Below are positions 1 through 6,548 of a stretch of 64,000 nt of DNA, piece after piece. Source of the stretch: Sphingobacteriaceae bacterium (GTDB taxonomy: Bacteria > Bacteroidota > Bacteroidia > B-17B0 > Aurantibacillaceae); the NCBI GenBank assembly GCA_016715905.1, contig JADJXI010000017.1, positions 62,001 through 126,000 of the forward strand. Direction: 5' to 3'. The notes beneath the pieces are model-generated. The model was not told the DNA's origin. It searched no databases and saw only the letters and a list, made by a program, of their open reading frames with translations. Numbering within the stretch: the stretch's first letter is position 1; each line of letters starts with the position of its first letter. A program made the translations under genes and the position numbers.

Positions 1-553
1 ATCCTTTTGTATCCGAATTTGCTGAAATTTGTTCCATTGTTGTGCCACTCATTAACAGGGCACTTACCTCATTATAATTTGTTTTGGCTGTAAAATAATC
101 GAGACATAGCCATTCACTTACTTTAAAGAAAGTAGCATTATTTATGAGTGAAGTAAAATAATCACTCCAGGAAATGGCTACAGTAACATTTCCAATTCCA
201 TATTCCATAATTAATGCCCATCCGATTATCCAGGCAAATAATTCGCCAAAGGCCACATAACTATACGTGTAAGCGCTTCCACTCACCGGAATAAGGGAAG
301 CAAATTCAGCATATGCAAAAGCTGCAAAACTACAAGCTATTGCCGTAAAAATAAATAAGAAAATTACTCCGGGTCCGCCATCTGCACTGGCTTTACCAAT
401 AGTAGAAAATATACCGGCGCCTATAATGGCTGCAATACCAAAAGCCGTTAAATCTCTTACCCCTAAATGACGAGAAAGTGAACTGTGCTCTTTATCCACA
501 TCAGCTCTTTCCAGAATATCTTTAATCTGCTTTTTACGAAATAATTTTTTCAT
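1..553 (-). CDS. APC-family amino acid permease, N-terminal part (gene runs off the left edge)
   Basis: Reading the minus strand from an ATG at 551-553 gives an open frame of 184 codons to the window edge. It encodes a basic cytoplasmic N-terminus (MKKLFRKKQIKDILERADVD), then a first helix with the GAGIF motif and at least two further hydrophobic helices. GAGIF in helix 1 is the substrate-binding glycine loop of the amino acid-polyamine-organocation superfamily. The N-terminal layout most resembles the cationic amino-acid transporter (CAT/YfnA) branch, so import of an amino acid across the inner membrane is the likely role. The substrate cannot be told. It lies 26 nt downstream of the membrane-protein gene at 580-2082 and may be its operon partner. 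Roughly the first third of a normal permease is present. Confidence 0.85.
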   Translation of the reverse strand, partial: MKKLFRKKQIKDILERADVDKEHSSLSRHLGVRDLTAFGIAAIIGAGIFSTIGKASADGGPGVIFLFIFTAIACSFAAFAYAEFASLIPVSGSAYTYSYVAFGELFAWIIGWALIMEYGIGNVTVAISWSDYFTSLINNATFFKVSEWLCLDYFTAKTNYNEVSALLMSGTTMEQISANSDTKG

Positions 554-579
554 GAATATGCCTTAAAGATAACACTTAA

Positions 580-2082
580 TCAGAAACGTAATTTACCCTG
601 CTTTATTTTAAAAAAATCCACAAAATACAGCGCCCCCGCCAATAAAAAAATGGCCATAGGTGCTCTGTATCTTAATATTGCGCCGCTATTAGGGGTAGTA
701 AATCCGATTAACATAAAAATGGAAAGGCTTAGAAAAAGAAAAAAATACGTCGGAAATTTTTCTTTGGAAGAAGATAAACATCCGCTAATAATTAGTAGTA
801 CGGATAATAACAAGATCAGATTTTCAAAAGATGCTAAATATTGTACTGCACCCTTTGCATTTACAAATAAGGGATAAGCCATAGTATAATATAAACTATT
901 TAAAAGTGTATATGCCGCATTATTTTGTTTTACCTGAATATTGGAGCCGGCTTTAGGAATAACATAAGCCAAGCTGTAAGAAGAAGTGGTGTTGGTATTA
1001 AAGTAATTTCGTAATGTATCATTCTTGTGACTGAACTCCCAATAAACATAAGGAGTGCCTTTCTTCAATTTGAAATGATTTTTGCTGAGAGAATCTTTAC
1101 TTAACAGGTTCCAATCGTAATCTACACGAATCAATTGTTGAGTATCCGTTAAAAAAATTCCGCCTTTGGCCACATCGTCAAACCTTAACAATCTACCAAC
1201 TGCAACATCATACAAGGAAATCTTTTTTATTTGTAATACCGTTAGATTTGCCGTTAATGCCAATACCAATATTGCTCCGGTAAAAACTGCTATTCTCCAT
1301 TTTGCAATAACTTTAGTTTGAATGGCATAAAACAAAAGAAATGAAATTAACCCAAAAAATAATATATAAGGTTTAAGCATTATGGAAACTAAAAGTAAAA
1401 ACGCGAATGCCAGTATTCTTTTAATTGAAAATCCACGTTCAGTTAATTGTTTGGTAGTATAAATAATGGAGCCAAAAAAAAACACACACCAGGGCTCCTT
1501 CAATAATGCGCCGGTATACAACCAAAGAGAGGGAAAAAAACAAATTAAAACAAAAAAGAGTTTTTCTTTGCCCGGAAAGAAATTTTTTAAACTCTTGTAA
1601 ATAAGCACTGAGCCGATATAACTAAAAAAACAGGCCCATAAGGCATGTACAAAATAGGAGTTGAAAGCGATCAAATGGATGATGGCATGAATTCGGATAA
1701 CAACTCGGTTATCATTATAAAAAAAATCTTTTTCAGCACCATTCTCCCAATTAAAAGTGGGTTCTATAATCATTTTATAAAAATGACCTCCTTCGGTTTC
1801 ATCTTGTAAACCAAATATCGTTTTTACATATTCCGGAAAATTCTGAAATGCGAAATTTCCAATTGTTTTTGCATCGAAAAAGAATTTACCGGCGTCAAAT
1901 TTTTCTATTCCGCCATACAATTTTAAAAATAGAAAATAGAAGGCGGGAATCGCTAATACTTTAAGAATAAAAAAGAAAGTAAAGTTTTTTCTGTTAATTA
2001 TTTCATCGTGAAATAATGTAATACGTGAGCCTCTTAAAATAATCAGTAATAACAACAAAAAATAAATTGCAAATGCCAACAT
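580..2082 (-). CDS. Polytopic inner-membrane protein of unknown function (glycosyltransferase/polymerase-like)
   Basis: A 500-residue protein with about ten hydrophobic segments: one at the extreme N-terminus, one near 40-55, a cluster near 130-290 and a final cluster near 410-490. A hydrophilic loop lies near 60-125 and a large one near 300-400. The loop around residues 95-125 is rich in acidic and aromatic residues, and LLKEPW follows a hydrophobic segment. This layout resembles Bacteroidota EpsG/O-antigen-polymerase-like or GT-C-like membrane proteins, but I see no diagnostic motif and do not assign a reaction. It starts 3 nt after the beta-propeller gene upstream, so the PAP2 phosphatase, the propeller protein and this protein look like one transcription unit. 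A lipid-linked glycan role would fit a PAP2 partner, but that is inference. Confidence 0.6.
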   Translation of the reverse strand: MLAFAIYFLLLLLIILRGSRITLFHDEIINRKNFTFFFILKVLAIPAFYFLFLKLYGGIEKFDAGKFFFDAKTIGNFAFQNFPEYVKTIFGLQDETEGGHFYKMIIEPTFNWENGAEKDFFYNDNRVVIRIHAIIHLIAFNSYFVHALWACFFSYIGSVLIYKSLKNFFPGKEKLFFVLICFFPSLWLYTGALLKEPWCVFFFGSIIYTTKQLTERGFSIKRILAFAFLLLVSIMLKPYILFFGLISFLLFYAIQTKVIAKWRIAVFTGAILVLALTANLTVLQIKKISLYDVAVGRLLRFDDVAKGGIFLTDTQQLIRVDYDWNLLSKDSLSKNHFKLKKGTPYVYWEFSHKNDTLRNYFNTNTTSSYSLAYVIPKAGSNIQVKQNNAAYTLLNSLYYTMAYPLFVNAKGAVQYLASFENLILLLSVLLIISGCLSSSKEKFPTYFFLFLSLSIFMLIGFTTPNSGAILRYRAPMAIFLLAGALYFVDFFKIKQGKLRF

Positions 2083-2085
2083 ACT

Positions 2086-2940
2086 TTATTTGTTATTTAC
2101 GACGATTAAGTATTTATTTTTTTTATCAAAAATAAAACGGGTGATAGTTTTAATTCCGAATTTTTCTAAATCCAAAAAAGTGGTCCACTGTTTCGTTTCT
2201 TCTGAAAATCTTAAAATCTGATTCTTCTCCGACTTCAACAAACCCCATTGTGGATGCCAAATAATATCTTCTGCCAAACTGGGATAAGTACAATAATAAA
2301 ACGCTTTGGCTAAATTAAAATCATAGGTATAAAAATCTACTTTAGTACTGTCTTTAATTCCAAAAATAAAACTGTGCCTGTTTATCTTTTTAAATCCGCG
2401 GATGATGGAAGACGCAATGAACTGATCTTGCCCGGACGAACAAGCTCGCATACGCAAAGAATGCGGTTGTGTGAGTTTATAATATAAAACGGTATCGCTA
2501 TTCAAATATGTAAAATACCCAATTGAATCCTCATCAAATAATAAACCTTTTTCACTTCTGGATAATACATCATAGGCGTGAATGCGTTGTGAACTGTCTT
2601 TTTCAACAACCACAGCGTGTATTACATTTTTATCTGCGTGCCAAGTAGGAGAATATTCGCTTTCGGCCGTTTTGGTGACTTGCATAGTTTTGCCGGATTT
2701 GAAATCGCAGCTGTAAATATCTGCTTGTTTATCCTCACCAATAGCTACATAAAATACATTTTTTTGATCGGCTGTAAATGAAGGTTGATTATCGTATCCG
2801 GGGCGGTTTGTTAATGTTTTAGATTCCGTAATTATTAATTCGTTCTTTACATTTTTCAGCTTAAAGAGTATCAAGTCCGTTTCGGGGAGTTGTGAAAAAA
2901 GCGCCGAGCTGCAAAAAATAAAAAAAATAATTTTACTCAT
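2086..2940 (-). CDS. Secreted TolB-like/PD40 beta-propeller protein
   Basis: A 284-residue protein with a short signal peptide (MSKIIFFIFCSSALFSQ) followed by repeated blade-like segments. In two of them a 'QPSFTADQKNVFYV' / 'SPTWHADKNVIHAV' pattern recurs: proline, aromatic residue, D/G, then beta strand. That is typical of WD40-like PD40 propeller blades as in TolB. Propellers of this kind usually act in the periplasm or at the outer membrane as binding scaffolds. Enzymatic residues are not apparent. Its start overlaps the end of the PAP2 gene by 8 nt and the next gene begins 3 nt after its stop, so it is probably translationally coupled in a three-gene operon. The exact partner is unknown. 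Confidence 0.65.
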   Translation of the reverse strand: MSKIIFFIFCSSALFSQLPETDLILFKLKNVKNELIITESKTLTNRPGYDNQPSFTADQKNVFYVAIGEDKQADIYSCDFKSGKTMQVTKTAESEYSPTWHADKNVIHAVVVEKDSSQRIHAYDVLSRSEKGLLFDEDSIGYFTYLNSDTVLYYKLTQPHSLRMRACSSGQDQFIASSIIRGFKKINRHSFIFGIKDSTKVDFYTYDFNLAKAFYYCTYPSLAEDIIWHPQWGLLKSEKNQILRFSEETKQWTTFLDLEKFGIKTITRFIFDKKNKYLIVVNNK

Positions 2941-3511
2941 TAATCAATGGTGATTTAAAAAAATACTTTCTGTATAATAAAAAAGTAAAATATCCCATTA
3001 AAAATCCATTCAAAGCGCCCACAAAAACATCCGATGGATAATGAACACCCAGATACATTCTGCTGTAAATTACCGGCAGGGGAATCAGAAAAAACAAAAC
3101 TCTTCTTTTTCGATAAATCCAAGTAGTTGCAAAATACAATAAGGTAACTATTCCGTAAGTGTTGGAAGCGTGACTGCTAAAAAAACCATATTTCCCCCCC
3201 ACATACTCGTTTACCAAATGAAGTTTAGGTCCTATTTCAACATGATGCGTGGGTCGGTATCTTTTCACTAAATGCTTTACCCGGTTTGTACTCACATCGG
3301 TTAAGGTTATAGAAATGCCGCAACACAAAATCAAGGCAATGGTATTTCTTAACTTGTATCGTTTAAAATACAGATAAAGAATTAGCATTGGGAAAGGCAA
3401 AAAGAAAATAGTTAGGCTGGACTTCCACATGATTAAATCCAACCACTCGTTATGCAGAGAATTTATTTTAATTAATAATCCCTGATCAAATAATTCTAAC
3501 GAATTCAACAC
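2933..3511 (-). CDS. PAP2-superfamily phosphatase (membrane lipid/undecaprenyl-pyrophosphate type)
   Basis: A 192-residue protein with five to six predicted membrane helices and the three-part PAP2 signature: KHLVKRYRP (KxxxxxxRP), a central FFSSHAS (in place of PSGH), and SRMYLGVHYPSDV (SRxxxxxHxxxD), which carries the catalytic histidine. The family removes terminal phosphate from lipid phosphates such as undecaprenyl pyrophosphate or phosphatidylglycerophosphate, or trims lipid A. The substrate cannot be decided here. The reading frame opens with GTG at 3509-3511. No in-frame ATG precedes the first helix, so a non-ATG start is likely. It is the first gene of the unit that continues into the propeller protein and the large membrane protein. 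Confidence 0.85.
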   Translation of the reverse strand: MLNSLELFDQGLLIKINSLHNEWLDLIMWKSSLTIFFLPFPMLILYLYFKRYKLRNTIALILCCGISITLTDVSTNRVKHLVKRYRPTHHVEIGPKLHLVNEYVGGKYGFFSSHASNTYGIVTLLYFATTWIYRKRRVLFFLIPLPVIYSRMYLGVHYPSDVFVGALNGFLMGYFTFLLYRKYFFKSPLINE

Positions 3512-3576
3512 CCCTAAAGATAAAGATTTATTGTTGAATGGCGCTTATTCGATAAAAAATATGCGAACAAGGTTAT

Positions 3577-4983
3577 CTATACCTTTTTAGACGGACAAAC
3601 AAAGCTGGTAGTTGGCAAATCTGTTTTTGCAATAGCAGAAAAACCGCCTTCTACATCTATTAAATTTTTAAAACCGTTTCTTTTTAAAATGGAAGAAGCA
3701 ATCATGCTTCTGTATCCTCCGGCGCAATGTATATAGTGTTCTTTTTCTTTATCTAAAGTAACATGCCAATCAACAATAAAATCCAATGGCTTATTGCTAA
3801 CATTTTCAAGATGCTGTGCTTCGTGTTCGCCCGGCCTTCGCACATCCAATATATTTATTTTTGAATTTTTTGCCCGTTGCGCAAATTCATTGGCCGTAAT
3901 AGAAATTATTTGTTCCGTTTTTTTACCGGCATTTTTCCAAGCTTCTATCCCTCCTTCTAAAAACCCTATGCTATTATCATATCCTACTCTACTCAATCGC
4001 ATTACGGCCTCTTCTTCTTTTCCTTCCGGTGTAACAATTAAAATAGGTGTATTTAAATCTTCTATTATTGTTCCAACCCAAGGGGCAAATTGCCCGTCTA
4101 AGCCAATAAATAATGAGTTAGGCACGTGCGATTTTGCAAAATCAGCCGCTTTTCTTACATCTAAAATCAATACATTTTTTTCTTTAGCTTTTTCTTCAAA
4201 CTCGGCAGGACTTAAAGGACGCACTCCACTTTCTAACACACTGTCAAACTCCTTGTATCCCCCCTTATTTAACATGGCGTTTTTAGAAAAATACTGCGGC
4301 GGCGGTAAAATTCCTGTAGTCAATTCCTTAATAAATTCTTCTTTGCTTATATTTTGTAAAGCATAATTAGTTTTCTTTTGATTTCCTAAAGTATCAAAAG
4401 TTTCTTTGCTCATGTTTTTTCCGCAAGCAGAACCTGCGCCATGCGCCGGATAAACAATTACCTCATCCGGTAAATTCATAATTTTAGTGCGTAAAGAATC
4501 GAACAACATTCCGGCCAAATCTTCTTGTGTTAAATCCGATTTAATAGCTAAGTCGGGTCTTCCAACATCCCCAATAAATAAAGTATCGCCGGTAAAAATA
4601 CTTTGAGGTTTGCCATTTTCATCCAATAATAAAAAGCTGCTGCTTTCCAAAGTGTGTCCCGGTGTATGTAAAACCCGTAGTGTTAAGTCGCCAATTTTAA
4701 ACTCTTCATTATCTTTTGCAACATAGCTTTTATAATCGGTATTTGCGTTAGGGCCAAAAACTATGGTTGCGCCGGTTTTTTTTGCTAAATCAACGTGTCC
4801 GCTTACAAAATCCGCATGAAAGTGGGTTTCAAATATATATTTTAGTTTGTCTCCGTTTTCCTTTAAAATTTTTAAATACGGTTCCGTTTCTCTTAATGGG
4901 TCAATAATTACAGCTTCTCCTTTGTGCGCAATATAATAGGCGCCCTGAGCCAGGCAGTTGGTATATAATTGATTTACTTTCAT
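3577..4983 (-). CDS. Persulfide dioxygenase-like MBL-fold protein fused to two rhodanese domains
   Basis: The preferred start is the ATG at 4981-4983 (MKVNQLYTNCLAQGAYYIA). The frame stays open a further 21 codons upstream but that part does not look like family sequence. The 468-residue product has an N-terminal metallo-beta-lactamase fold with THFHADFVSGH (HxHxDxxxGH) and the later metal ligands TPGHT, GDTLF and PAHG. This is the ETHE1/persulfide dioxygenase type, which oxidises glutathione- or bacillithiol-persulfide to sulfite. Two rhodanese modules follow (about residues 265-360 and 370-455). The first has TPEGKE where a catalytic cysteine loop should be and is probably inactive. The second has CAGGYRS and should be active. 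BshB1 and BshC in the same window suggest bacillithiol as the thiol carrier (inference). Confidence 0.88.
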   Translation of the reverse strand: MKVNQLYTNCLAQGAYYIAHKGEAVIIDPLRETEPYLKILKENGDKLKYIFETHFHADFVSGHVDLAKKTGATIVFGPNANTDYKSYVAKDNEEFKIGDLTLRVLHTPGHTLESSSFLLLDENGKPQSIFTGDTLFIGDVGRPDLAIKSDLTQEDLAGMLFDSLRTKIMNLPDEVIVYPAHGAGSACGKNMSKETFDTLGNQKKTNYALQNISKEEFIKELTTGILPPPQYFSKNAMLNKGGYKEFDSVLESGVRPLSPAEFEEKAKEKNVLILDVRKAADFAKSHVPNSLFIGLDGQFAPWVGTIIEDLNTPILIVTPEGKEEEAVMRLSRVGYDNSIGFLEGGIEAWKNAGKKTEQIISITANEFAQRAKNSKINILDVRRPGEHEAQHLENVSNKPLDFIVDWHVTLDKEKEHYIHCAGGYRSMIASSILKRNGFKNLIDVEGGFSAIAKTDLPTTSFVCPSKKV

Positions 4984-5085
4984 AAAATTTGTCTTTATAG
5001 TATCTAGTCTAAAGTTACACAGTTTAAGTGGAAATAAATATGCCACTTTTCATTTCTTTTTATTTTTTAACCTTAGTATATTTAG

Positions 5086-5093
5086 TATTTTTG
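5086..5093 (+). promoter_or_regulatory. Bacteroidota-type -7 box (TATTTTTG) before ridA
   Basis: TATTTTTG matches TAnnTTTG and ends only 4 nt before the ridA ATG. If used, transcription would start at or next to the start codon, giving a leaderless or nearly leaderless mRNA. No clear TTTG -33 box is seen at the expected distance, so this is tentative. Confidence 0.35.
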
Positions 5094-5097
5094 GCTT

Positions 5098-5517
5098 ATG
5101 TCGAATACAAAAATCGAATCATCAAAAGCGCCAGAGCCTGTTGGATTATATCCTCACGCGCGTAAAGTTGGAAATTTACTTTTTTTGAGTGGAGTTGGGC
5201 CGAGGGAAAAAGGGACTAAAAAAATACCAGGTGTTGAATTGGATGAAATGGGTAACATTGTGTCCTATGATATAGAAAAGCAATGCCACAGTGTATTTAA
5301 AAACATCAGATATATTTTAGAAGATTCAGGTAGCAGTTGGGATAAGATAATTGACGTTACTGTATTTTTAACCAACATGAAAGATGATTTTCCGAAGTAC
5401 AATGCCTTATGGGCCGAATACTTCAAAGAAAATCAACCTTGCCGAACTACCATTGAAATAAATAAGCTACCGACACCCATTGCCATTGAATTAAAAGTGG
5501 TTGCTTTGGTTGATTAA
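5098..5517 (+). CDS. ridA: RidA/YjgF/YER057c/UK114-family protein
   Basis: A 139-residue cytosolic protein with the RidA fold signature: 'KVGNLLFLSGVGPR' near the N-terminus, 'DSGSSWDKIIDVTVFLTNM' in the middle and 'PCRTTIEINKLPTPIAIEL' near the C-terminus. The arginine of CRTT and the final glutamate correspond to the imine-binding residues of active deaminases. RidA hydrolyses reactive enamine/imine intermediates such as those from threonine dehydratase. The insertion after GPREKG and the slightly long N-terminus resemble the 2-aminomuconate-deaminase-like subgroup. It stands alone, divergent from the persulfide dioxygenase gene and followed by a 570-bp stretch without genes. Confidence 0.88.
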   Translation: MSNTKIESSKAPEPVGLYPHARKVGNLLFLSGVGPREKGTKKIPGVELDEMGNIVSYDIEKQCHSVFKNIRYILEDSGSSWDKIIDVTVFLTNMKDDFPKYNALWAEYFKENQPCRTTIEINKLPTPIAIELKVVALVD

Positions 5518-6087
5518 ATTATGTGTTTGACAAACTAAGTTTAAGCGAAAAAAATCCCTCATCTTTCTTATTCCTTTATTCTTTTAAATGCCTATTGGAT
5601 TAAATGCCTTAAATAAGGAGGATTTAGCGATGGAGTCATTTTAATACGAGAAGGAAGCAAAAGCTTCTAATTAAATGCAATGCCTATTCTGTTTTTTGCA
5701 AGACTCTATTATAAAGCTACCCCCCCCATTTACTATTAAGTATCGACTTTCTCCAATAAAAGGTGGTTAGCAATTACGGTGAAATAGGAGAATTACCAAT
5801 GAAAGTACGGGTCTTATTAACCAAAACCCGTCATTAGGTCGAAAAAAAACTTTATTCACAATTTAAAATCGCATTGGGGGATTGAAAAAAATCGTTTTTT
5901 TTCCATTGGGAAAAACGTGATTTTCATTGGAGAAAGTGAAGTTTTTGAACCACTTGAATCTTTAATCTTCCAATGAAGAAACTGGTCTCAAAAAGGTATC
6001 AAAAGTGAAATATGTTAATTATTTTTTTACCTCCCCTATAGAAAAACGCATAGATTTGCTTCATTATATCTTAAAAACTAAAAACAA
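5518..6087 (+). other. 570-bp non-coding stretch between ridA and the SWIB gene
   Basis: This is the only gap over 300 bp in the window and no convincing gene was found. Visible items: a short AATGCCT motif near 5586, 5603 and 5690; a 5-bp-stem hairpin GAAGC-AAAA-GCTTC at 5654-5667 without a T-run; an 8-C run near 5702; a tiny frame MKVRVLLTKTRH starting near 5800 behind AGGAG-like sequence; and CATTGG at 5872, 5904 and 5925 with an inverted CCAATG at 5970. Near 5805-5830, ACGGGT and ACCCGT can pair. The last about 60 bp hold the likely promoter of the SWIB gene. An unrecognised small RNA or a decayed gene cannot be excluded. Confidence 0.4.
6051..6058 (+). promoter_or_regulatory. -7 box (TAGATTTG) of the SWIB gene
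   Basis: TAGATTTG matches TAnnTTTG exactly and lies 29 nt before the ATG at 6088, which leaves an untranslated leader of about 20-24 nt. A weak T-rich stretch lies at the -33 distance (6021-6030). The leader is A-rich (AAAACTAAAAACAA), as is common before strongly translated Bacteroidota genes that lack a Shine-Dalgarno site. Confidence 0.45.
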
Positions 6088-6468
6088 ATGGCAAAAAAAG
6101 CAACGAAAAAAGCAGCAAAAAAGCCTGCTAAAAAAGTAGCAAAAAAAGCGGCTAAGAAGCCAGCTAAAAAAGCAGCTAAGAAAAAGCCTGCTAAAAAAGT
6201 AAAGAAAAAATCTAACCGTAAGCCTAATGCAGCTTTTATGGCAGCATTAACTCCAAGCTCAGCTTTAGCTGAAGTTGTTGGAAGCAAAGCATTACCTCGT
6301 ACTGAAGTTGTGAAAAAAATCTGGAACTACATTAAATCACACAAACTTCAAGATTCTAAAAACAGAAGAATGATTAATTCTGATGCTAAATTAAAAGCTA
6401 TCTTCAATGGCGCTAACCAAGTGTCAATGTTTGATATGGCTAAACATTTATCAAAGCATTTGAAATAA
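6088..6468 (+). CDS. SWIB/MDM2-domain protein with histone H1-like Lys/Ala tail
   Basis: A 126-residue protein in two parts. Residues 2-46 are almost only lysine, alanine and proline in AAKKPAKK-type repeats, like the C-terminal tail of eukaryotic H1 or bacterial HctB/AlgP-like proteins, and should bind DNA or nucleic acid non-specifically. Residues about 50-126 form a SWIB domain (FMAALTPSSALAEVVG, PRTEVVKKIWNYIK, DSKNRRMINSD, then a C-terminal 'MFDMAKHLSKHLK'). In eukaryotes SWIB is found in SWI/SNF complexes, and bacterial SWIB proteins are known mainly from Chlamydia and Bacteroidota. A nucleoid-associated role is likely but inferred. It is monocistronic, with a good promoter and a strong terminator, which suggests substantial expression. 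Confidence 0.85.
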   Translation: MAKKATKKAAKKPAKKVAKKAAKKPAKKAAKKKPAKKVKKKSNRKPNAAFMAALTPSSALAEVVGSKALPRTEVVKKIWNYIKSHKLQDSKNRRMINSDAKLKAIFNGANQVSMFDMAKHLSKHLK

Positions 6469-6484
6469 TTTATTTCAGGTTACT

Positions 6485-6518
6485 AAAAAACCCCGATATT
6501 TTATATCGGGGTTTTTTT
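6485..6518. terminator. Bidirectional rho-independent terminator between SWIB gene and glnN
   Basis: The perfect stem CCCCGATAT / ATATCGGGG has a TTT loop and is flanked by six A on the left and seven T on the right. It would end transcription of the SWIB gene on the plus strand and of the convergent glutamine synthetase gene on the minus strand. Confidence 0.92.
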
Positions 6519-6548
6519 ATGGTTTAAATTGACTTTTAAATGGCTTTC

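Noticed and set aside
650..877. 75-codon plus-strand frame opposite the large membrane protein
   Set aside because: It lies fully inside a much longer minus-strand gene, and the product shows no motif or promoter.
5654..5667. GAAGC-AAAA-GCTTC hairpin considered as terminator of ridA
   Set aside because: The stem is only 5 bp, no T-run follows on either strand, and it lies about 140 bp after the stop.
5702..5709. Run of eight C in AT-rich DNA as a possible phase-variation tract
   Set aside because: It is not inside or just before a gene. The nearest start is almost 400 bp away, so slippage would have no visible effect.
6078..6287. 69-codon hydrophobic open frame opposite the SWIB gene
   Set aside because: The Phe/Ala/Leu run is just the reverse complement of the Lys/Ala codon repeats (AAA GCA).
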